Below are positions 1 through 8,990 of a stretch of DNA of 47,372 nucleotides, in pieces. A model generated the notes under the pieces. It searched no databases. It worked only from the letters and a program-made list of their open reading frames with translations, and was not told where the DNA came from. This stretch comes from Streptomyces prunicolor NBRC 13075. GTDB lineage: Bacteria > Actinomycetota > Actinomycetes > Streptomycetales > Streptomycetaceae. Made by a program: the position numbers and the translations under genes. Within the stretch, counting starts at the first letter, position 1. Every line of letters begins with the position of its first letter. The stretch lies in assembly GCF_000367365.1 (NCBI RefSeq), contig NZ_BARF01000139.1, positions 1-47,372 on the forward strand, given 5' to 3'.

Positions 1-2870
1 CCGCACCGGCCTCCGCCGGCGGCCCCCGTCCGGGTCCGCGGCCCGCGCCGCGTCCGGCTCCGGCCTCGCCGGCGCCGACCACACCCGAGTTCACCGCCCC
101 CCCGGCGGCTCCCGTGGCTCCGGCCGCGCCTGCCGCCCCTGCTTCTACGGGCGGTTCCAGCTCTGCCCCGCGTCCGGGCGCCCCGCGTCCGGCCGGCCAG
201 GCCCCCCGTCCGGGCGGTGCCCGTCCGGCCGGTCCCGGCCAGGGTGGTCAGGGTCGTGGCGACCGTCCCGAGCGCAGTGACCGCGGCGACCGTCCGGGCG
301 CCCCGCGTCCGGCCGGTCAGGGCGCGCGTCCCGGTGCTCGTCCGGCCGGTCCCCGTCCGGGCAACAACCCGTTCACCTCCGGTGGTTCCACCGGCATGGC
401 GCGCCCCGGGGCTCCCCGTCCCGGTGCCCCGCGTCCCGGCGGTCAGGACCGTCCGGGCGGTGCTCCCGGTGGCGCTCCGCGTCCGCAGGGTGCCGGTCAG
501 GGCGGTCCCCGTCCCCAGGGCGCTGCGGGCGGTGCCCGTCCGGGTGCTCCCGGTGGCGCGCGTCCGAGCCCGGGCGGCATGCCCCGCCCGCAGGGCGGCG
601 CTCCGCGTCCCGGCGGTGGCCCCGGTGGCAACCGTCCGAACCCCGGCATGATGCCGCAGCGTCCCGCTGCGGGTAGCCCCCGTCCCGGTGGCGGCCCCGG
701 TGGCCGTGGTCCCGGTGCCGGCGGCGGTCGTCCCGGTGGTCCGGGTGCCGGTGGCGGTCGTCCCGGTGGCGGCGGCGGCTTCGCCGGTCGTCCGGGTGGC
801 GGCGGTGGCGGTTTCGCCGGTCGTCCCGCGGGTCCGGGTGGCGGTGGCGGCGGTTTCGCCGGCCGTCCGGGTGCTCCCGCCGGTGGCGGCGGTGGCCGTC
901 CCGGCTTCGGTGGCCGTCCCGGTGGTCCGGGTGGCCGCGGTGGCACACAGGGCGCCTTCGGCCGTCCCGGTGGTCCCGCGCGTCGTGGTCGCAAGTCGAA
1001 GCGGCAGAGGCGCCAGGAGTACGAGGCCATGCAGGCCCCGTCGGTCGGCGGTGTGATGCTGCCTCGTGGCAACGGACAGTCCGTCCGTCTGTCGCGCGGT
1101 GCGTCCCTCACCGACTTCGCCGAGAAGATCAACGCCAACCCGGCGTCGCTCGTCGGCGTGATGATGAACCTCGGCGAGATGGTCACTGCCACGCAGTCCG
1201 TCTCCGACGAGACGCTGAAGCTCCTCGCGGACGAGATGAACTTCGTCCTCGAGATCGTCAGCCCCGAGGAGGAGGACCGCGAGCTGCTCGAGTCCTTCGA
1301 CATCGAGTTCGGCGAGGACGAGGGTGGCGAGGAGTTCCTCGTCGCGCGTCCGCCGGTCGTGACCGTCATGGGTCACGTCGACCACGGTAAGACCCGCCTC
1401 CTCGACACCATCCGCAAGACGAACGTCGTCGCGGGCGAGGCCGGCGGTATCACCCAGCACATCGGTGCTTACCAGGTCGCGACCGAGGTCAACGGCGAAG
1501 AGCGTCGCATCACCTTCATCGACACCCCGGGTCACGAGGCGTTCACCGCCATGCGTGCCCGTGGTGCCAAGTCGACCGACATCGCGATCCTCGTGGTGGC
1601 GGCCAACGACGGTGTGATGCCCCAGACGATCGAAGCGTTGAACCACGCCAAGGCGGCCGACGTGCCGATCGTGGTCGCGGTCAACAAGATCGACGTCGAG
1701 GGCGCCGACCCGACCAAGGTGCGCGGTCAGCTCACCGAGTTCGGTCTGGTGGCCGAGGAGTACGGCGGCGACACCATGTTCGTCGACATCTCCGCCAAGC
1801 AGGGCCTCAACATCGAGAGCCTGCTGGAGGCCGTGATCCTGACCGCGGACGCCTCGCTCGACCTGCGGGCCAACCCGGAGCAGGACGCGCAGGGCATCGC
1901 GATCGAGTCCCACCTGGACAAGGGCCGCGGCGCCGTCGCGACCGTCCTGGTCCAGCGCGGCACCCTGCGGGTCGGCGACACCATGGTGGTCGGCGACGCC
2001 TACGGCCGGGTCCGCGCGATGCTCGACGACAAGGGCGACAACGTGGAAGAGGCGGGTCCCTCGACCCCGGTCCTCGTCCTCGGACTCACCAACGTCCCGG
2101 GCGCCGGCGACAACTTCCTCGTTGTCGACGAGGACCGCACGGCACGTCAGATCGCCGAGAAGCGCGCGGCGCGCGAGCGCAACGCCAACTTCGCCCGGCG
2201 CGGAGTCCGGTTCTCCCTGGAGAACCTGGACGAGGCCCTCAAGGCCGGTCTGGTGCAGGAACTCAACCTCATCATCAAGGGCGACGCGTCCGGTTCGGTG
2301 GAGGCTCTCGAGTCCTCGCTGCTCCAGCTCGACGTCGGCGAAGAGGTCGACATCCGCGTCCTGCACCGCGGCGTGGGTGCGGTCACCGAGTCGGACATCG
2401 ACCTGGCGACCGGCTCCGACGCGATCGTCATCGGCTTCAACGTCCGCGCTGCGGGCCGCGCGGCGCAGATGGCGGAGCGCGAGGGCGTCGACGTCCGGTA
2501 CTACTCGGTGATCTACCAGGCCATCGAGGAGATCGAGGCGGCCCTGAAGGGCATGCTCAAGCCGGAGTACGAGGAGGTCGAGCTCGGTACGGCGGAGATC
2601 CGCGAGGTCTTCAAGTCGTCCAAGCTGGGCAACATCGCCGGTGTCCTGGTCCGGTCCGGAGAGGTCAAGCGCAACACCAAGGCGCGCCTCGTCCGCGACG
2701 GCAAGGTCATCGCCGAGAGCCTCAACATCTCCGGTCTGCGTCGCTTCAAGGACGACGTCACCGAGATCCGCGAAGGGTTCGAGGGCGGTATCAACCTCGG
2801 CAACTTCAACGACATCAAGGTCGACGACGTCATCGCGACGTACGAGATGCGCGAGAAGCCTCGCGGCTGA
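1..2870 (+). CDS. infB: Translation initiation factor IF-2, 5' end missing
   Basis: IF-2 is a GTPase that brings fMet-tRNA to the 30S subunit and promotes subunit joining. The frame is open from base 3, so the true start and the first N-terminal domain lie upstream of the window. The visible part begins with several hundred residues rich in Pro, Gly, Arg and Ala, typical of the long streptomycete IF-2 linker. A basic stretch, a second IF2_N-like domain and the G domain follow. The G motifs are visible: GHVDHGKT encoded near 1369-1392, DTPGHEAF near 1521, NKID near 1684 and SAK near 1795. The C-terminal beta barrels and fMet-tRNA-binding domain run to the stop at 2870. The GTG at 114 is an internal codon, not the start. 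A DUF503 gene, rbfA and truB follow on the same strand, the usual actinobacterial nusA-infB operon order. Confidence 0.97.
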   Translation, partial: APASAGGPRPGPRPAPRPAPASPAPTTPEFTAPPAAPVAPAAPAAPASTGGSSSAPRPGAPRPAGQAPRPGGARPAGPGQGGQGRGDRPERSDRGDRPGAPRPAGQGARPGARPAGPRPGNNPFTSGGSTGMARPGAPRPGAPRPGGQDRPGGAPGGAPRPQGAGQGGPRPQGAAGGARPGAPGGARPSPGGMPRPQGGAPRPGGGPGGNRPNPGMMPQRPAAGSPRPGGGPGGRGPGAGGGRPGGPGAGGGRPGGGGGFAGRPGGGGGGFAGRPAGPGGGGGGFAGRPGAPAGGGGGRPGFGGRPGGPGGRGGTQGAFGRPGGPARRGRKSKRQRRQEYEAMQAPSVGGVMLPRGNGQSVRLSRGASLTDFAEKINANPASLVGVMMNLGEMVTATQSVSDETLKLLADEMNFVLEIVSPEEEDRELLESFDIEFGEDEGGEEFLVARPPVVTVMGHVDHGKTRLLDTIRKTNVVAGEAGGITQHIGAYQVATEVNGEERRITFIDTPGHEAFTAMRARGAKSTDIAILVVAANDGVMPQTIEALNHAKAADVPIVVAVNKIDVEGADPTKVRGQLTEFGLVAEEYGGDTMFVDISAKQGLNIESLLEAVILTADASLDLRANPEQDAQGIAIESHLDKGRGAVATVLVQRGTLRVGDTMVVGDAYGRVRAMLDDKGDNVEEAGPSTPVLVLGLTNVPGAGDNFLVVDEDRTARQIAEKRAARERNANFARRGVRFSLENLDEALKAGLVQELNLIIKGDASGSVEALESSLLQLDVGEEVDIRVLHRGVGAVTESDIDLATGSDAIVIGFNVRAAGRAAQMAEREGVDVRYYSVIYQAIEEIEAALKGMLKPEYEEVELGTAEIREVFKSSKLGNIAGVLVRSGEVKRNTKARLVRDGKVIAESLNISGLRRFKDDVTEIREGFEGGINLGNFNDIKVDDVIATYEMREKPRG
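780..870 (+). repeat. In-frame FAGRP/poly-Gly coding repeat in infB
   Basis: The peptide FAGRP, preceded by a run of glycines, is encoded three times, starting at 780, 813 and 855. It lies in a wider low-complexity region (about 150-990) made of RPG, RPAG and GGG units. This is the flexible linker of IF-2, not a mobile repeat. Confidence 0.8.
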
Positions 2871-3006
2871 TCGACACAGCACGCGATCGGGGCCGGTCGG
2901 CGGAGAGAATTTCCGTCGATCGGCCCCGGCCGTTGCGTGTACGGTTCCTGTATCGGCGTCCGAGACCGGCGCCCATACCCCGAACCGGCGGGACATCCGG
3001 ACATAC

Positions 3007-3300
3007 ATGTATGTGGGGACTCTGTCCTTCGACCTGCTCCTCGGCGACGTCCACTCGCTGAAGGAGAAACGCTCTCTCGTCCGTCCGATCGTGGCCGAAC
3101 TCCAGCGCAAGTACGCGGTGAGCGCGGCCGAGACGGGCAGTCAGGACCTCCATCGCAGGGCCGAGATCGGGCTCGCGGTGGTCTCCGGGGACACGGGACA
3201 CCTCACCGACGTACTGGACCGCTGCGAGCGACTCGTCGCCGCGCGGCCCGAGGTGGAACTGCTCTCCGTTCGACGCAGACTTCACAGCGACGAAGACTGA
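3007..3300 (+). CDS. ylxP: DUF503 (YlxP-like) small protein
   Basis: The protein has 97 residues. It begins MYVGTLSFDLLL and carries the family-typical segment HSLKEKRS near residues 17-24. This is the DUF503/YlxP family, found between infB and rbfA in many Gram-positive bacteria; its molecular role is not settled, although the context points to ribosome or RNA metabolism. The ATG at 3007 is chosen because the frame upstream of it is non-coding in character and matches no family member. No strong ribosome-binding site is visible, so initiation may be weak or coupled. The gene lies 136 bases after infB and 88 before rbfA. The call is firm; the symbol is by family and position. Confidence 0.85.
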   Translation: MYVGTLSFDLLLGDVHSLKEKRSLVRPIVAELQRKYAVSAAETGSQDLHRRAEIGLAVVSGDTGHLTDVLDRCERLVAARPEVELLSVRRRLHSDED

Positions 3301-3371
3301 AGCCGGACGAAGACCGAAGCCGGACGAAGAGCGAAGCAAGCGGCAAGACGTAGTTGCAGCAAGACGTAGTT
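3299..3371 (+). repeat. Two short direct-repeat pairs between ylxP and rbfA
   Basis: GAAGCCGGACGAAGA occurs at 3299-3313 and 3316-3330. GCAAGACGTAGTT occurs at 3343-3355 and 3359-3371. They fill almost the whole gap before the rbfA ribosome-binding site (AAGGAG at about 3375). They look like recent tandem slippage duplications. Confidence 0.7.
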
Positions 3372-3388
3372 ACTAAGGAGACGGACCA

Positions 3389-3844
3389 GTGGCCGACAAC
3401 GCGCGTGCCAAGAGGCTGGCGGACCTCATCCGAGAGGTGGTGGCCAAGAAGCTGCAGCGCGGGATCAAGGATCCGCGGCTCGGCACGCACGTCACCATCA
3501 CGGACACCCGGGTGACGGGTGACCTGCGGGAGGCGACCGTCTTCTACACGGTGTACGGGGACGACGAGGCGCGGGCCGAGGCGGCTGCCGGACTGGAGAG
3601 CGCCAAGGGCGTGCTCCGTTCCGCGGTGGGCGCCGCGGCGGGCGTGAAGTTCACGCCGACCCTCACCTTCGTCGCGGACGCCCTCCCGGACACCGCCAAG
3701 ACCATCGAGGACCTCCTCGACAAGGCGCGGCAGTCCGACGAGAAGGTACGCGAGGTCTCGGCGGGCGCCGCGTACGCGGGTGACGCGGACCCGTACAAGA
3801 AGCCGGACGACGAGGACGACGACGAGGACGACACCGCCGAATGA
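3389..3844 (+). CDS. rbfA: Ribosome-binding factor A
   Basis: RbfA is a small KH-fold protein that binds the immature 30S subunit and supports 16S rRNA 5'-end maturation and cold growth. The 151-residue product begins at GTG 3389, preceded by AAGGAGACGG with suitable spacing. The N-terminal segment RAKRLADLIREVVAKKL and the central KDPRLGTHVTITDTRVTGD are characteristic of the family. The C-terminus is an acidic tail of repeated Asp and Glu (DDEDDDEDD), common in actinobacterial RbfA. The stop overlaps the truB start (ATGA at 3841-3844), so the two genes are translationally coupled. Confidence 0.96.
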   Translation: MADNARAKRLADLIREVVAKKLQRGIKDPRLGTHVTITDTRVTGDLREATVFYTVYGDDEARAEAAAGLESAKGVLRSAVGAAAGVKFTPTLTFVADALPDTAKTIEDLLDKARQSDEKVREVSAGAAYAGDADPYKKPDDEDDDEDDTAE

Positions 3845-4746
3845 CCGAGAAAACCCCGACGCCCGACGGCCTTGTCATCGTGGACAAGCCGTCGGGCTTC
3901 ACCTCGCACGACGTGGTCGCCAAGATGCGCGGCATCGCCCGCACCCGCCGCGTCGGGCACGCAGGCACCCTCGACCCCATGGCAACAGGCGTACTGGTCC
4001 TCGGAGTCGAGAAGGCGACAAAGCTCCTAGGGCATCTCGCTCTCACGGAGAAGGAGTACCTGGGCACGATCCGCCTGGGCCAGAGCACCCTGACCGACGA
4101 CGCAGAGGGCGAGATCACGGGGTCGACAGACGCCTCGAAGGTCACCCGGGACGCCGTCGACGCCGGGATCGCCAAGCTCAGCGGCCAGATCATGCAGGTC
4201 CCGTCCAAGGTCAGCGCCATCAAGATCAAGGGCGTCCGCTCCTACAAACGGGCCCGCGACGGCGAGGACTTCGAGATCCCCGCCCGCCCCGTCACCATCT
4301 CCTCCTTCGCGGTCTACGACGTCCGGGACGCCGTCGCCGAGGACGGCACCCCCGTCCTGGACCTGGTGGTCTCGGTGGTCTGCTCGTCCGGCACCTACAT
4401 CCGGGCCCTGGCCCGCGACCTGGGCGAGGACCTCGGCGTGGGCGGCCACCTGACCGCCCTCCGCCGCACCCGCGTGGGCCCGTACAAGCTGGACGCGGCG
4501 AGGACCCTGGAGCAGCTCCAGGAGGAGCTGACGGTCATGCCGATCGCGGAGGCCGCCGAGGCCGCGTTCCCACGCTGGTCCGTGGACTCTCGTCGGGCGA
4601 AGCTCCTCCTCAACGGCGTCCGCCTGGACATCCCCGAGGAGTACACGGGCGCCGGCGCGGTCGGCGTCTTCGACCCCGAGGGCCGCTTCCTGGCACTCGT
4701 GGAGGAACAGAAGGGCAAGGCGAAGAGCCTCGCGGTCTTCGCCTGA
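3841..4746 (+). CDS. truB: tRNA pseudouridine(55) synthase TruB
   Basis: TruB converts U55 in the T-loop of tRNAs to pseudouridine. The 301-residue protein shows the N-terminal VDKPSGFTSHDVV motif and the catalytic GHAGTLDPMATG segment at about residues 39-50, with Asp45 as the expected nucleophile. The segment CSSGTYIRALARDLG is the other conserved TruB motif. The length is normal for an actinobacterial TruB with a C-terminal PUA-like extension. It is the last gene of the infB-ylxP-rbfA-truB run, overlaps rbfA by four bases and is followed by a 14-bp terminator-like hairpin. Confidence 0.97.
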   Translation: MTEKTPTPDGLVIVDKPSGFTSHDVVAKMRGIARTRRVGHAGTLDPMATGVLVLGVEKATKLLGHLALTEKEYLGTIRLGQSTLTDDAEGEITGSTDASKVTRDAVDAGIAKLSGQIMQVPSKVSAIKIKGVRSYKRARDGEDFEIPARPVTISSFAVYDVRDAVAEDGTPVLDLVVSVVCSSGTYIRALARDLGEDLGVGGHLTALRRTRVGPYKLDAARTLEQLQEELTVMPIAEAAEAAFPRWSVDSRRAKLLLNGVRLDIPEEYTGAGAVGVFDPEGRFLALVEEQKGKAKSLAVFA

Positions 4747-4806
4747 GCGTCCTTCCGGGGTGGGCCGAAGGCGGGGCCAGGGCGGGGGCGGGGTCTCAAG
4801 TCCCGC

Positions 4807-4851
4807 CCGTGGAGCGGCGGTCACGGGGTCTACGTTCCCGCCGCTCCACGG
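4807..4851 (+). terminator. Hairpin after truB
   Basis: The arms 4807-4820 and 4838-4851 form a perfect 14-bp stem (CCGTGGAGCGGCGG with its complement) and a 17-base loop, followed by a C-rich rather than T-rich run. It probably ends or attenuates the infB-truB transcript. The rest of the gap up to 5044 holds no gene; the next ribosome-binding site (GGGGAGG) lies just before 5045. Confidence 0.65.
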
Positions 4852-5044
4852 TCCCCCCTCGGTTCCCCCACCCCTAGGGTGTATCCAACCCTCCGCTTCT
4901 ATTCACCCGTCCGGGCAGGCGCTCGGAGTGAACCGAGGGAGCGGAAGGGGGCGCGTTCACCACGCGATCTGTCCCGCTGATCACGACACGCCTACCGTCG
5001 AACACAGGGCACGGGTACGGCGGGGCGGGCGGGGAGGTTCGACC

Positions 5045-8000
5045 ATGGCGGGACGGAGCCCGCGGACGGGCGGCGGCCGTCGGACGCGGGAGGACACACC
5101 GGCGTCGGCGCGATCAACGCACGGCGCCGCACCCGCTGTTGGCGACGTGATCGGCGCGGCGCCCGATGCTGCTGACGGGGCCGGGGCCGGGGCTGCCCCG
5201 GCTGCCGGTGACGAGTCCTTGGTGCGCATCCGTGACCTCGCCGGGCGCCCGCGCGGCACCGGTTTCGTCGCCGACCACCATGGCACGGTGATCACAAGCC
5301 ACGAAGCGGTCGACGGACTGCCCCGCATCGTCCTGCACGCCGCGGGCGACCGCACCTGCCTCGTGACGGCCGACGCGGTGACCCCTCTCCCCGCCCTCGA
5401 CCTGGCCCTCGTCCGCACCGAGGGCCTGGGCGTCGACCCGCTCCCGGTCACCGTCCGGGACCGCGTCGAGACCGGCACATACGTACGCGTCGCCGCCGGC
5501 CGCTGGCGCGAGGCCCGCCTCCTGGGCGCGACCTCCGTGACCTACACGGCCACCGACCGCTTCCATCTCCTCGACGACGCCCTGGAGTTGGCGATCGGCA
5601 CGGCCGGGCGGGACGCGCTGCGGCTGGGTGGCGGAGCGGCCGGGGGCCCGGTCCTGGACGCCGCGACCGGCGCGGTGATCGGCGTCCTCGGCACGGCGCT
5701 GCAGTCCGGCCAACGGGACACTGGGTTCGCGGTACCCCTGCGCCAAGTCCGAGATTTCGGGGACCCGTTGACCGAACTCCTCGCCCGCAACGCGGCGACG
5801 GTGCCCGCGTACGGCGCCGACCTCAATCTGGCGGGAGTCCTGGAACTGACGGCGACTTCGGTGGGCTCGGACGGACCGCCGGGGGCGCTGGCGGGGTTCA
5901 TCGGTCCCGGCCGTGACGGCGACGGTTCGTGTGTGGTGGAGCCGGTCGAACGTCCTTCGCTGGTACGGGAGTTCGCCGCCTTCGTCGAGAGCCCGGCCGC
6001 CGTGCTGGGCCTCGTCGGAGCACCGGGCAGCGGCCGTACGACGGAACTCGCGGCGCTCGCCGCACGGCGCAACGGCGGTGCCGAACCGGCGCCCACGCTG
6101 TGGTTGCGCGGCGCCGATCTGCGGGACGGGGACGCGTCGGTCGCGGACGCGGTGCGCAGGACGGTCGAACGGGCGGCCCGCATCGTCGCCGCGTCCGTCT
6201 CCCTGCCGGAAGGCTCCCGCGACCTCGGCGACGTGAGCCCCGAACGCCTGGCCCGGGTCGCCCGTGACGCCGGCCGCCCCTTGCTGCTGTTGCTCGACGG
6301 GCCGGAGGAGATGCCGCCGGTGCTGGCACACCGGTTGGCCGAGTGGACCGGGGGGACGGGGGAGTGGTTGCGGGGGAGCGGGGCGCGGTTGGTGGTGGGG
6401 TGTCGGGCGGAGTACTGGGAAGGGGCGGGGGCGGGGTTTCCGGGGGAGTTGCTGTACGGCGGGTCTTTGTCGGGGAAGGCTGGGGTTGGCGAGGCGGGTT
6501 CGGATTGCTCCGGGGCGCCTGTGGGTGACGGCGTCGGTGAGTTTCTCTTCGGGGAGCCCGCTCCTGACGCGGCAAATCCGGCTCGCTACGGCGCGCTCGC
6601 GCCTGATGACGCCGGTCCGTATTTTTCAGCCCGTCCGGCGTTTGAGGACGAGGCCCCTTCAGGGCCGATGGGGGTCTGGGGGGGCGCAGCCCCCAGGGGG
6701 GTGACCCCGGCCTGCGTTCAGCTTGGGGACCTTGGGCCGCACGAAGCCCGCCGAGCTCGCGCAGCGTATGCCGTGCCGGAGGGTGTTCTCGTTGATTCCG
6801 ACGCCCGTCACCCCCTCACCCTCCGGCTTCTCTCCGAGGTGCTCGCCGCGCTGCCCTCCACCCCGGGTGCCCAACTCGACCGGGACGACGTGTTCGCCGC
6901 CTACCTCGACCTGATGTGCCTCCGGATCGCGGTCCGGCTCGCCGCCGAGAACGGGCTGCGCGGCACCGCCGTACGGAGGCTCGCCGCGAAGGTGTCCGGG
7001 CAGGTGCACGAGGCCGCGCGGCGCAGTCTCGGGCCGGGGCAGGGGGAGTTGGACCGGGAGTCGTTCGAGGCGGTGTTCCCGTGGGGACCCGCACCGGCCC
7101 GGCTCGGCGGCGGTACCGGGTGGGCGTCCGCCGTCCTCACCGAAGGGCTGCTCGTGCCGGCCGGTACCGGATACCGGTTCGCCCACGAGGAGTTGGCCGA
7201 CTGGATCCAGGGCACGCACCTCGACCTCGATGAGGCCCTGCGCGCCCTGGTGCACCGGCCCAGGACGCCACGCTCCGGGCACCCCCTCCCCGTACCGCAC
7301 CACCGCATCGGCCCCGTCGTACAGGCCCTGCTGCTCCTCGCCCGGCAACACGTCACCCATCAACTGGCCCTCAGGCTGGAGGAGTTGGCGGACGCCCTGA
7401 ACGCCGACCCGGACTCCTGGTGGGCCGCGCACCTGCTCGCCGAGGTGCTGCGAAGGGTGCCCGATGCCACGCCGTACGGCAACGCATTGCGCTTGCTGGC
7501 CGACCAGTTGGTGGCGCGGAGGCGGCAACAGGCGGCCGTACCGAAGGAGTTCGCGCCGGAGTTCTGGACCGCGCTGCGCCTGCCCCATGTCGAGCGGTTC
7601 GCGTTGCTGCGGGGGCTCGTGCTCGCCGATGGGCCCCCGCAGGACACCGCCGGACAGCCCCGATTCCTGGACGCCGCCGCTGAGTTGCTCGCCGCGGACC
7701 CCGCCGTCGTACAGCCGCTGCTGACCCGGTGGTTCGACGACGAGCGGGCGTTGCCCGCGACGCCGGAGGCGACCGTGGCGACGGCCGCGCAGGCCTTGCT
7801 GCACACGCATCGGCGGCGGGCGCTGGACGATCTGACGGAGGTGCTCGTCGGCTGTGCGCACGGGCGGGCCGACGAACTTCTCGCCGTACTGGCCGAGGAG
7901 GAGCCGTCGGCCGTGTGCCGGGCCGTGGACCGGTGGGCGCACGACGAGCGGCCGGCGCGCCGGGTGGCGGCGGTGGCGTACGGACTGCGGGCCGCACCAC

Positions 8001-8851
8001 ACGTACGGACCGAGGCCGACCGCGAACTCCTGCGCTACGCGGCCGAGTTCCTGCTGGCCCGCCCCGCCGACTGCACCCTGCACGGCGGCGCGCTCGCCCT
8101 CCTCGTCCGCGATCCACACACCCGCGCCCGCCATCTCCCGCAGGCGCTACGGCACTTCGTGTCCGGCGACCCGCAGTTCCCGCCGAGCGCGCTGGCCGCC
8201 GCCCTGACCACCCACCCCGAACCGGTCCTGGAGGCCTTCCGCGCCCGCCTGCACGGACCGCACGCGAGCGAGGCCGTCCGCACCCTCGCCGACGTCACGG
8301 CCCCGGACCTCGCCCGCCGGGCCGCCGCCCTGGTGCGCGAGACCGCCGTACGGTGGCCGGAGACGGCGGCGCACCTCGGCGTCTACGTGGACCGGTGCCT
8401 CGACCACGGCCCCACCGCCCGCGCGATCCTCTTCCCCCTGGTCACCGGCCTCCTGGACGGCGGCCCGGCCTCGGCGCGCACCGCCCTCGCCCCCGTGCTC
8501 GCCGCCCCCGGCATCCCGGCCTCGCGCCCCCTGCGCCGCGAACTCCTGGAGTTCCTGCTCACGCACGAGCACGACCCCGCCGTACTGGACGCACTCCTGC
8601 ACACGGCCGGCCGCCGTGACGACGACGAGATCCGCGACCTCGTCCACCGCACCGGCCGGCTGCTCGTCCGTACCCCCGCGGGCGCGACCCGTTTCGACCG
8701 CGGGCTCGTCGACCTGGGCCGCCACGTGCCCGGCTTCGCCGCGCTGATGGCCCGCTGGCTGGCCGACACCCCGGAGGACTGGGCCGCGGTGGTCGGACCC
8801 AGCACGCGGCGCATGATCGAGAACCTGGCCGGGGTGGGGGTTCCCGCGTAG
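5045..8851 (+). CDS. Pseudo-trypsin / P-loop NTPase fusion with helical tail
   Basis: The 1268-residue product begins at ATG 5045 behind GGGGAGGTTCGACC; the open frame further upstream is not needed. Residues about 57-245 have a trypsin-like layout: His86 in TSHEAV and Asp119 in LDLAL. The expected serine motif reads GAAGGP, with Ala199 where Ser should be, so peptidase activity looks lost. Residues about 305-620 form a STAND/AAA-like NTPase. The P-loop is GAPGSGRTT (325-333), with Arg331 in place of the usual Lys. The Walker B is LLLLLD ending at Asp418, followed by VVGCRAEYW. The remainder is Leu/Ala-rich helical repeats that could act as a sensor or scaffold. A Streptomyces-type repeat is translated in frame at about 6623-6700. 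The pairing resembles signalling or defence ATPases with an attached protease-like domain, but the real role is unknown. It sits between truB and ribF. Confidence 0.85.
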   Translation: MAGRSPRTGGGRRTREDTPASARSTHGAAPAVGDVIGAAPDAADGAGAGAAPAAGDESLVRIRDLAGRPRGTGFVADHHGTVITSHEAVDGLPRIVLHAAGDRTCLVTADAVTPLPALDLALVRTEGLGVDPLPVTVRDRVETGTYVRVAAGRWREARLLGATSVTYTATDRFHLLDDALELAIGTAGRDALRLGGGAAGGPVLDAATGAVIGVLGTALQSGQRDTGFAVPLRQVRDFGDPLTELLARNAATVPAYGADLNLAGVLELTATSVGSDGPPGALAGFIGPGRDGDGSCVVEPVERPSLVREFAAFVESPAAVLGLVGAPGSGRTTELAALAARRNGGAEPAPTLWLRGADLRDGDASVADAVRRTVERAARIVAASVSLPEGSRDLGDVSPERLARVARDAGRPLLLLLDGPEEMPPVLAHRLAEWTGGTGEWLRGSGARLVVGCRAEYWEGAGAGFPGELLYGGSLSGKAGVGEAGSDCSGAPVGDGVGEFLFGEPAPDAANPARYGALAPDDAGPYFSARPAFEDEAPSGPMGVWGGAAPRGVTPACVQLGDLGPHEARRARAAYAVPEGVLVDSDARHPLTLRLLSEVLAALPSTPGAQLDRDDVFAAYLDLMCLRIAVRLAAENGLRGTAVRRLAAKVSGQVHEAARRSLGPGQGELDRESFEAVFPWGPAPARLGGGTGWASAVLTEGLLVPAGTGYRFAHEELADWIQGTHLDLDEALRALVHRPRTPRSGHPLPVPHHRIGPVVQALLLLARQHVTHQLALRLEELADALNADPDSWWAAHLLAEVLRRVPDATPYGNALRLLADQLVARRRQQAAVPKEFAPEFWTALRLPHVERFALLRGLVLADGPPQDTAGQPRFLDAAAELLAADPAVVQPLLTRWFDDERALPATPEATVATAAQALLHTHRRRALDDLTEVLVGCAHGRADELLAVLAEEEPSAVCRAVDRWAHDERPARRVAAVAYGLRAAPHVRTEADRELLRYAAEFLLARPADCTLHGGALALLVRDPHTRARHLPQALRHFVSGDPQFPPSALAAALTTHPEPVLEAFRARLHGPHASEAVRTLADVTAPDLARRAAALVRETAVRWPETAAHLGVYVDRCLDHGPTARAILFPLVTGLLDGGPASARTALAPVLAAPGIPASRPLRRELLEFLLTHEHDPAVLDALLHTAGRRDDDEIRDLVHRTGRLLVRTPAGATRFDRGLVDLGRHVPGFAALMARWLADTPEDWAAVVGPSTRRMIENLAGVGVPA
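6623..6700 (+). repeat. Streptomyces dispersed palindromic repeat inside the coding frame
   Basis: The run TTCAGCCCGTCCGGCGTTTG and the following bases match, from memory, a dispersed element very common between Streptomyces genes. It carries two small palindromes: GGCCC/GGGCC around 6652-6666 and CTGGGGG/CCCCCAG around 6676-6696. It is read through in frame and codes a peptide like ARPAFEDEAPSG inside the NTPase domain, between the sensor-like strand and the next helical segment. Identity was not checked against a repeat library. Confidence 0.7.
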
Positions 8852-8990
8852 CGGCTTCGGTACGTGCGCCCGGTCACAGCCTCCAGGCCGATGCGGGCCA
8901 CAGGCCCCCGGCATGGCACCCTTAGACCTGCGTAAGAGGTCAATGACACAGGTCTACATACGGACACGGGTTCGATGAGGAGCGGTCACA

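Noticed and set aside
780..870. Repeats in infB as a possible mobile or CRISPR-like array
   Set aside because: The units are in frame, of uneven spacing and encode a typical IF-2 linker.
8924..8955. 7-bp inverted repeat upstream of ribF as a riboswitch or operator
   Set aside because: The arms are short and the gap lacks the conserved FMN-riboswitch core, so it is mentioned only in the ribF entry.
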